Source: CAYJAD01 sp964372165 (GTDB taxonomy: Bacteria > Desulfobacterota > Desulfovibrionia > Desulfovibrionales > Desulfovibrionaceae). From it: a DNA stretch of 19,168 nucleotides. The DNA lies in contig CAYJPT010000034.1 of the NCBI GenBank assembly GCA_964372165.1, positions 1 through 19,168 on the forward strand. The letters run 5' to 3'. Made by a program: the position numbers and the translations under genes. How positions within the stretch are numbered: the first letter of the stretch is position 1; the number at the start of each line of letters is the position of its first letter. The notes beneath the pieces were generated by a model. The model was not told where the DNA came from. It saw nothing but the letters and a program-made list of their open reading frames with translations, and did not search any database. Positions 13,170 through 19,168 of the stretch are shown here, one piece after another.

Positions 13170-14479
13170 AAACACGCATAGCAAGTTTATGCATGTACCT
13201 AATTAGTATATGCTTTTTTGCATGGGTTTTGCCCATGTTTTATAATTTAATCTTGATTAAAACCGTTGATAAAACACATATGTTTTATAGCCCGGTTGAT
13301 AACAATATGATTTATACAGAACAAGTCCTTGAGCCAGACGCTAAAGCAGCAGAAAAATCTGAAACTCACCACGCTGATGTTGTGTATAAAAACGAAAAGG
13401 GTGAATACTTTACACGCAATGAATTTGAGGCAAAAATACCATTTATTTATTACCGTAACATGGAATTGCGTGGCCTTTTGCCCATTAATTTGCATGGTCA
13501 AAGCCTTAATAGTGCTGCTATTCAAAAAGAGCGTAGAGTATTTGAAATGCCTGCTCGTTTGCTTGATACAAATACTTACAAAGAAGAGATATATCCACTA
13601 ATGGACGCAAATCCAGGTCAAGTAGCTTTGGTTTTGCCTGCTGACCGTATTAGATTTAATAAAAACAACTTAGAATTTATTGATAGTGATTTAAATAGTG
13701 TTGATGCCGAGCAAACTAAAATCTACACTAACACCCTAGCTGATAAAGGTTTCACCTTTCCTGCCAAGGGCATTTGGGCTAATTTTACAACATTTAAACC
13801 CTTTGAGGGTGGAACTTTTGTTGTTGATAATTCTGGCAAGACATTCCATTTACTGCGTAAAGATAATATACTTAATGTGAGCCAAGTACCTTTTGATAAA
13901 GATATTATACCACAAAAAATGGTTATTGCTGAAGCAAAAGATAGAAAATACCTAGGCTTGGTTTTGGACACTAAGGGACGTATGTACCTTTTACATGATA
14001 AAAGCTTTGCCCTTACTCACATACCTACCAAGGATTTTATTGCTCAAAACATGGATTTTAAGCTAATTATGGACCCGCTTTTTATTACTGCTGTATATTC
14101 TGACAATAAATACATTCACGCAATAGCATTTAAAAATGAAGAAAATTTACCGCCAAAGCTTGTGCCTCTGCATGATTATAAGCATCAAATGAGTCGTAGT
14201 AAAAGTACATTCTTAAATAATTTATCGGAAATATTGTTTCCCTTTAGCCTTTCTTTTGAAGACTTGCATAGCAATAAGGGCAAATGGACTTTTCACTTAA
14301 GTCCGAAATACCTTGGCTATGGCTTAGCATTTAATGCCCTTTTGGCTATTTTATATGCTTTTTTATTTATAGCTTACCGTAAAACAAAACTTATAAGGCA
14401 AGGGGTATCAATTGTAGTTTTAGGAATTTATGCTTTTGTTCCACTTATATTAATGGAGCAATATAAGGATAGAAATTGA
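13166..14479 (+). CDS. Membrane-anchored protein resembling DUF4857
   Basis: A 437-residue protein with an N-terminal membrane helix (about 6-30), a large extracytoplasmic domain (about 35-370), and two C-terminal helices (about 383-403 and 410-428). Near the start are MFYSPVDNNMIYTEQ and IPFIYYRNMELRGLLPINLHG, which I associate with DUF4857, a family found next to ABC ATPase/permease genes; this is from memory and not certain. The middle has alternating strands (GGTFVVDNSGKTFHLLRKD, GRMYLLHDKSFALTHIP) suggesting a propeller-like or beta-rich sensor or binding domain. It has no lipobox. ATG 13166 overlaps the permease stop (ATGA) and has AGGTGG (13155-13160) ahead. A GTG at 13157 is an inferior alternative. 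It is probably an accessory subunit of the ABC system. Confidence 0.85.
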   Translation: MKTRIASLCMYLISICFFAWVLPMFYNLILIKTVDKTHMFYSPVDNNMIYTEQVLEPDAKAAEKSETHHADVVYKNEKGEYFTRNEFEAKIPFIYYRNMELRGLLPINLHGQSLNSAAIQKERRVFEMPARLLDTNTYKEEIYPLMDANPGQVALVLPADRIRFNKNNLEFIDSDLNSVDAEQTKIYTNTLADKGFTFPAKGIWANFTTFKPFEGGTFVVDNSGKTFHLLRKDNILNVSQVPFDKDIIPQKMVIAEAKDRKYLGLVLDTKGRMYLLHDKSFALTHIPTKDFIAQNMDFKLIMDPLFITAVYSDNKYIHAIAFKNEENLPPKLVPLHDYKHQMSRSKSTFLNNLSEILFPFSLSFEDLHSNKGKWTFHLSPKYLGYGLAFNALLAILYAFLFIAYRKTKLIRQGVSIVVLGIYAFVPLILMEQYKDRN

Positions 14480-14501
14480 AAGATTTTCAACATTTTAACG
14501 T

Positions 14502-14525
14502 CAGCAAGTTTTTCTCAACTTGCTG
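14502..14525 (+). terminator. Hairpin downstream of the ABC operon
   Basis: CAGCAAGTT-TTTCTC-AACTTGCTG has nine perfect pairs, 22 bases past the DUF4857-like stop. It is followed by GCATGCTTTCAAATTTG, so the U-tract is poor. It could be a weak terminator or a 3'-end stabiliser. Confidence 0.45.
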
Positions 14526-14617
14526 GCATGCTTTCAAATTTGTAGCAAATTAACCAGTCAACATTAAAAAAACATATCAACTCATTAAAATCAAAGTATT
14601 TTATATTTAAAATAAGT

Positions 14618-14670
14618 AAATAAAATTGCCATAAAATCGTATTTCGTACGCTTTTATGGCAATTTTATTT
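14618..14670. terminator. Long bidirectional intrinsic terminator
   Basis: Perfect 19-bp arms (14618-14636 / 14652-14670), with AAATAAAA and TTTTATTT at the stem base, and an inner CGTA/TACG stem (14638-14641 / 14647-14650). It lies between convergent genes and has T-rich ends on both strands. Its core resembles the terminator at 2472-2512. Confidence 0.85.
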
Positions 14671-14848
14671 CTGCTTTAACCGCTAAAAAGAGTTTATCAT
14701 TCTTTTATTCTTAAAGCCTGAGTGTAGTCTTCCCGTAAAATAGTACAAGAGAAAAATTACATCCATCACAGTATTAAAAAAATTATTAATAAAACAAAAC
14801 AGCAAAAAAATATTCGCACTGCTTTTTATAAAAACATTCAACTGGTAC

Positions 14849-17800
14849 TTAAGAAAAATGTATCGTTATTGAATGGGCAGTATACTGTGTCAAAGAGTTA
14901 TCAAGTGCAAGCATAATGTTTGATGTGTGATCTACACCATTTATTATAAAGGTATTAGCAGCATAGTTTAAACTTGCATCAAGATCTTCAATAGTTATGG
15001 CGGTTGATCCCTTACTTACATCAAACTCTAATGAAATGCTTTCTCCAGACGCATTCATACCATCTGCATCAATTTTTATTTCGTCAGATTTAGTATATGA
15101 ATCAAGATTAAGTTTTATATTATCCTCACCTGCTCCACCGTCGATTAACACATATTGGGCACCGGGTGCAATAGTCAACGTTATATCATCATTACCATTA
15201 TTGCCATAGATCAAGTTAGTACTTTCTACATTATGAGCTACAATTGTATCGTGTCCCACTCCAGCGTAAATAAAACTATCGGACATAGAACCATTTATTG
15301 TAATGGAGTCACCACCGTAATTGGAGTCGCCTCCACCATATTGCGCGGTGTCAAAGGGATCAAAGGAAGCGAGATTTGGAACACTGTCACCTATAATAGA
15401 GCTTGACCTTACGCTATTTAATATAATTATGTCACTACCTGCTCTAGCGTTGGCAAATTCTAGCCCTCCAGAAAAATCGCCATAAATAGTAGAATCACTT
15501 ATTTCACCTGAGATAACAATATAGTCATTACCACCAGTCACACCGTCATTAGCATTTATAGTACTATGTATATCTCCTACTATCTTAGCATCATTTGCAA
15601 CTTCATTTAGTAAAAATGCATCATTACCAATAACTGCGTTTCTATCACCGTAGACAATAGCATCTACTCCTCTTACACTTCCATCAACTTGAATTACATT
15701 ATCGGCAACATCAAAATCAAATGTCGGCGTACTATAAACATCGCCATAAACAAATCGATTAGCACTAGATGAATAATCTACACCTGCTCCAACTATTGAC
15801 ACATTTACATCTTTATATGACCATGCACCGTGACTATCTTGGACATATACTCTAAAGCTATCCGACAGTAATGCACCACTCTCAAGGCTATTCACAATAG
15901 CATTACTGCTATCAACAGAGTAAGTATATGTTCCATCATTGGCTATAGATACGTCACCAAATTGAGCTTTAAAAGAAGTGCTACTAATACTAAGACTGTC
16001 ACCTACATTTCCCCCAGCTGCACCAACGTAAAAACTATGCGTATCATTGTGATCAGGGTCGTCGAAAGTGACACTATTACCTCCATCAAAGGTGGTTAGC
16101 AAAGATATGCTTAAATCGTCAGCCGATGTGATAATTGGTTTATCATTAGTTCCAGTAACATTAATGGATATAGTTTGTTCAACTGATGTGCTACCATGAT
16201 CATCTGCTATGACTATACCAAATTGGAAATTTTTATTTTCACCTTTATACAAAGTATCAGCGTTAATTCCATTAAGAGTAAATATATAATCATATCCACT
16301 ACCATCAGCCTTTTTCACAAGGCTTAGTGTGCCATATGCTTCAACTTCACTCTGACTAACCGACATGCCGTTAATTTTGTAACTGGAAATTGAAGCTGTT
16401 AAGCTTGATGCAGGTGAGTCTACATCACTCATGCTAAAAGAGCCACTTGCAGTTAAATCTCCGGCATATTCTTGGTTAGGCTTGCTAGGTGATAAAACAC
16501 CGCTACTATCTCGCCCTACACCATCCTCAATTATAGTGGGATCATCAACATTAATAGTGCCAATACTTGCTGCATCATTTGCGCCTCTTACTTCAAAACT
16601 TAATGTTTTAGTAGAAGTTGCTCCATCAGCATCTGTAACATTAACGTCAAATCCCTCAAAAGTAATGTTATTAGTATTTAGTTGATTAAGTGCATTATAT
16701 TTAGCACCATCAGCGGATGTATATAAACTATACGTATATTGGCCATTGGATTGCATGCTAAGTCTACCGTAGACTCCTTCAACCGTAATGAATCCCGTTT
16801 GTGTATTGATAACACCATTTGAATCAGTATCTGCCCAAACAATATTACCTGACCCACCTGTAATTGTAATATATTGAGTAGCATCAGCATTGTTATCAAC
16901 TACAACCATTTCTCCGGATAGATTACGCGCATTATCTTCTTGAGCATAATAGAAAGGTGGACCATTAAATGTAAAAAAGCTAATAGTTGGTGCTAAATTA
17001 CCTACTAAATTTTCAAAAGTAATATCCAAGTCACCATACTTTCCTGAACCAAAAACGCCAGTTTCTTTACCACCAATGACTAATTTATCATCTGCAGTAT
17101 TAAAATTTTTAATAGTAATAGCCTTATCAGAGGGGGTAATATATATGACATCATCCGAATAATCATTACCAAGATCAACAATCTTGCTGTCATCACCACT
17201 TATATTTAAAGTTAAAGTATCTCCCCCTGCTCCAAGCAGTATATTGCCGCTTTGAAAATCTTGAATAAAAACATCATCATCACCACCGCCTGCAACGATA
17301 GAGCTATTAATCATGCTCCCTCGCACTGTAATCTCATCATCACCACCGGCTGCGGAACCTGCAGAATCGTCACCAAAAACAAAAGCATTGGTTAAATTGC
17401 CACCAATAAATATTGTATCATCACCCCATTCAAGGATATTGGCACGAAAATCCACTGTATGCGCATCACCAGAAACAGTAGTATTTGCAAAATCACCGCG
17501 CACAGTAATTTTATCATTACCAAAAGACACTGTGGCATTAGGTCCAACTTCTCTTATATCACCATAAACGCTGTTACCACCAGTTTTTGAATCAATGGTA
17601 ATTTCATCATTACCGGATTGGAATGTTCCTCCAGTAACAGAGTATGCATCACCTACAATTGTGCCAGCACTGGCATTAAGTCCGATTATGGTGTCATCCC
17701 CGGCTTCTACATCACCACTGGTCACTTCATGTATATCACCTGAAATTACAACATTTTGTGTAATATTTTGCGTGATATTTATAGTTTGATCTGACAAGTC

Positions 17801-18892
17801 ATATGAACCACCAGCAAGTGTAGTCAAAGTATCGCCGTAAAAATTCTGCTGCCCACTGATGTCAAAAGAGCTACTACCGCCGCTGTTATTGTTGTTATTA
17901 TTGTTGTTATTGTTGTTATTGTTGTTATTGCTGTTATTGCCGCCTGTTCCAAGATTAGCACCGCCTGTATTGCTTGCTAGAGGTGGAATTGGGAGTAATG
18001 TATTATCTAAGGCAGTAAAGTCATCAAGAGAATCGGAAAAGCTGCTTACTGTATTAGATTCGCGGCTTAGTGTACTTTCTGTAAAATCTAAAAGCAAGAG
18101 ACCATCGCCTGAACTCTCAATATTATCAATACTATGACTAATGCCATTTGCAGCAAGAGCATAAGCTGCGCTTGCTTCTATAAAAAGTATTTCATTGCTT
18201 GTGTGTGAACCTACTAATTCCTTTGCTAAGTCTCCATCAATATTTTTGTGTTCTTCTTCTAGTTGGCTTCTTTCTTCTTCTAAAGCAGAACTGAATTTAT
18301 TTATAGTTGGATTTTTACCCATCAGGTCTTTAAGTTCTTCAATTTCTTGTGCATCAAAAGTATGCTGTGTAATAGTTGAACCTGCATCAGCCCCAATGTA
18401 TGCACCTTGATTTGGTGATGTTAAGGAAAGCATACCACCAAGATGAGTTGTAATTGTAAGATTGTGACCTTGATCAAGGTGAACTAACAAAAACGCCTCA
18501 CTGCTATCTGGGTAAGTTGCACTTATAAAGTCAGTACCTCGAATACCAGCCGTAGCTTTTGGTGTAATAACCTTAAATGCATCAGGGTTTTGCTCAACTA
18601 TTTGCCCACTTATGCAGCGCATTACACCTTCAGATAATTTAAGCACAAAAGACAAATCTAAGGATTCGTTAAAGGCAAATTCTTGCACTACCAACGTACT
18701 TGATGGACTAAGTATAACTGATGAGCCATCAGTAAATGAAAGTTCTGCAGAAGATTCATGAGTTTTAACTATATCTTTAGCATATAAACTATCCCCTTGC
18801 TTAAGAGTCAAGTCCTGTCCATCACGTTCTACTTTAATTAAGCCCTCAGCTCTTGTTATAGTGGCGGCTGTATTATTCTGTTCTTTCATCAT
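14849..18892 (-). CDS. Large FecR / VCBS / calcium-repeat surface protein
   Basis: A 1347-residue acidic protein. Domains in order: a FecR-type domain (about 20-150; AELSFTDGSSVILSP, ATAGIRGTDF near 118); a charged helical stretch (about 186-235); a Ser-rich linker and poly-Asn tract (N319-320, S321, N322-336); a first array of about 30-residue glycine/aspartate repeats with GNDxITI and GD (about 385-590); three VCBS-like domains (about 640-770, 773-918, 919-1040; ending GANDAA, GTNDKP); and a second repeat array (about 1045-1300). It has no signal peptide and ends SITIHFS. The architecture suggests a calcium-binding adhesin exported by type I secretion, but no secretion genes are present in the window. 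AAAGGA (18895-18900) is better spaced for the second Met (18889) than for the first (18892). Confidence 0.9.
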   Translation of the reverse strand: MMKEQNNTAATITRAEGLIKVERDGQDLTLKQGDSLYAKDIVKTHESSAELSFTDGSSVILSPSSTLVVQEFAFNESLDLSFVLKLSEGVMRCISGQIVEQNPDAFKVITPKATAGIRGTDFISATYPDSSEAFLLVHLDQGHNLTITTHLGGMLSLTSPNQGAYIGADAGSTITQHTFDAQEIEELKDLMGKNPTINKFSSALEEERSQLEEEHKNIDGDLAKELVGSHTSNEILFIEASAAYALAANGISHSIDNIESSGDGLLLLDFTESTLSRESNTVSSFSDSLDDFTALDNTLLPIPPLASNTGGANLGTGGNNSNNNNNNNNNNNNNNNSGGSSSFDISGQQNFYGDTLTTLAGGSYDLSDQTINITQNITQNVVISGDIHEVTSGDVEAGDDTIIGLNASAGTIVGDAYSVTGGTFQSGNDEITIDSKTGGNSVYGDIREVGPNATVSFGNDKITVRGDFANTTVSGDAHTVDFRANILEWGDDTIFIGGNLTNAFVFGDDSAGSAAGGDDEITVRGSMINSSIVAGGGDDDVFIQDFQSGNILLGAGGDTLTLNISGDDSKIVDLGNDYSDDVIYITPSDKAITIKNFNTADDKLVIGGKETGVFGSGKYGDLDITFENLVGNLAPTISFFTFNGPPFYYAQEDNARNLSGEMVVVDNNADATQYITITGGSGNIVWADTDSNGVINTQTGFITVEGVYGRLSMQSNGQYTYSLYTSADGAKYNALNQLNTNNITFEGFDVNVTDADGATSTKTLSFEVRGANDAASIGTINVDDPTIIEDGVGRDSSGVLSPSKPNQEYAGDLTASGSFSMSDVDSPASSLTASISSYKINGMSVSQSEVEAYGTLSLVKKADGSGYDYIFTLNGINADTLYKGENKNFQFGIVIADDHGSTSVEQTISINVTGTNDKPIITSADDLSISLLTTFDGGNSVTFDDPDHNDTHSFYVGAAGGNVGDSLSISSTSFKAQFGDVSIANDGTYTYSVDSSNAIVNSLESGALLSDSFRVYVQDSHGAWSYKDVNVSIVGAGVDYSSSANRFVYGDVYSTPTFDFDVADNVIQVDGSVRGVDAIVYGDRNAVIGNDAFLLNEVANDAKIVGDIHSTINANDGVTGGNDYIVISGEISDSTIYGDFSGGLEFANARAGSDIIILNSVRSSSIIGDSVPNLASFDPFDTAQYGGGDSNYGGDSITINGSMSDSFIYAGVGHDTIVAHNVESTNLIYGNNGNDDITLTIAPGAQYVLIDGGAGEDNIKLNLDSYTKSDEIKIDADGMNASGESISLEFDVSKGSTAITIEDLDASLNYAANTFIINGVDHTSNIMLALDNSLTQYTAHSITIHFS
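17885..17938 (-). repeat. Trinucleotide microsatellite encoding poly-asparagine
   Basis: On the coding strand AAC and AAT codons alternate mostly as a nine-base unit AAT-AAC-AAC, giving 15 Asn (17885-17929), then Ser, then two Asn. All units are multiples of three, so copy-number change would lengthen or shorten the linker between the FecR part and the repeat arrays without a frameshift. Confidence 0.9.
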
Positions 18893-18894
18893 AA

Positions 18895-18900
18895 TCCTTT
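18895..18900 (-). promoter_or_regulatory. Ribosome-binding site of the FecR/VCBS gene
   Basis: AAAGGA on the minus strand lies two bases before the first ATG (18892) and five before the second (18889). The gene begins ATG-ATG, and the spacing favours the second codon. The difference is one residue. Confidence 0.5.
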
Positions 18901-18974
18901 GTATTCATCTAGGTTTAGCATCATAGGCATGCAGTAATCATAAACATAATTTTATGCAAAATTCATGCAAACAT

Positions 18975-19168
18975 TTATCTTGTACTTTCATATTTATTTA
19001 TAATCTCAACAATCTTATCTGCTGCAATGTTTGTGGCGTATTCATTGGGATGGCCATCAGCAACCAATCCATACTTGACTTTATTTTCCTTAAAATCAGG
19101 AAACCAATCATGTACATCAACATGCAAAATATTTTTAGGAAGATGCTGTATCATTTCCACATTATATA
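18975..19168 (-). CDS. C-terminal end of an SGNH-hydrolase-like protein (partial)
   Basis: About 64 residues are visible; the frame stays open to the window edge, so the true start lies beyond 19168. The segment DGHPNEYATNIAADKIVEIIN matches the C-terminal block of SGNH/GDSL hydrolases, where the Asp and His of D-x-H-P join the catalytic triad. The Ser (block I) is outside the window. Such enzymes act as esterases or O-acetyl modifiers of polysaccharide; which one applies here cannot be said. It is on the same strand as the FecR/VCBS gene, 82 bases ahead of it, and could be co-transcribed with it. Confidence 0.7.
   Translation of the reverse strand, partial: YNVEMIQHLPKNILHVDVHDWFPDFKENKVKYGLVADGHPNEYATNIAADKIVEIINKYESTR

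Larger units (their letters stand above)
14480..14848. other. Convergent intergenic region with terminators
   Basis: This 369-base stretch lies between convergent genes. It contains a 9-bp hairpin just after the ABC operon (14502-14525), a long bidirectional terminator (14618-14670), and otherwise AT-rich sequence. I see no gene. Confidence 0.65.

Noticed and set aside
13247..13601. Overlapping frames inside the DUF4857-like gene
   Set aside because: They are shadows of a well-supported, translationally coupled gene and have no family features.
17859..18137. Plus-strand frame with a poly-leucine run
   Set aside because: It is the antisense reading of the poly-Asn codons of the large minus-strand gene; no ribosome-binding site or separate support.
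1..19168. CRISPR array, tRNA or rRNA
   Set aside because: No regularly spaced direct repeats with unique spacers and no cloverleaf or rRNA-like segment were found by eye.

Overview
The window is AT-rich bacterial DNA. It suggests a Gram-negative anaerobe of the Desulfovibrionales (Desulfovibrio-like). That placement rests on the general look of the acetyl-CoA synthetase, the Cache/PAS chemoreceptor, a FeoB with a long soluble insert, and the FecR/VCBS/calcium-repeat surface protein. It is an inference from protein features, not a database match.

Layout. Positions 1-184 hold the end of a dispersed repeat and a perfect hairpin. On the minus strand follow acs (185-2194) and a chemoreceptor gene (2568-4961). 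The chemoreceptor has a near-consensus sigma-28 (FliA) promoter upstream and a strong terminator downstream. A small unrecognised helical protein (5320-5820, plus strand) is followed by an 842-base non-coding stretch with a hairpin-rich, locally GC-richer element and a Fur-like inverted repeat. Next is a plus-strand metal cluster: feoA, feoB, a small exported NikL-like protein, a DUF4198/NikK-like exported protein, and (behind a terminator) a second copy of the small protein. A second hairpin-rich element, flanked by 18-base direct repeats, lies at 11197-11391. It is followed by a possible promoter and attenuator, then a tightly coupled three-gene operon: ABC ATPase, six-helix permease, and a membrane-anchored protein resembling DUF4857. 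A long bidirectional terminator separates this from a convergent 1347-residue minus-strand protein (FecR domain, poly-Asn linker, two calcium-repeat arrays, three VCBS domains). The window ends inside the 3' end of an SGNH-hydrolase-like gene.

How it may work together. FeoA and FeoB form a ferrous-iron importer. The three exported proteins behind them are each predicted to be cut by signal peptidase just before a histidine, so each mature protein would begin with His, a terminus used for metal binding in NikL/NikK-like and CopC-like proteins. The two small proteins are tandem paralogs, 39 of 83 mature residues identical by my gapless alignment, and they flank the DUF4198 protein. No ECF nickel/cobalt transporter (CbiM/NikM type) is present here, so this looks like a NikL/NikK-type periplasmic metal-handling set attached to FeoAB, possibly with the downstream ABC/DUF4857 operon. 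This is the best candidate for an undescribed system in the window. The giant FecR/VCBS protein is a separate surface or secreted adhesin candidate.
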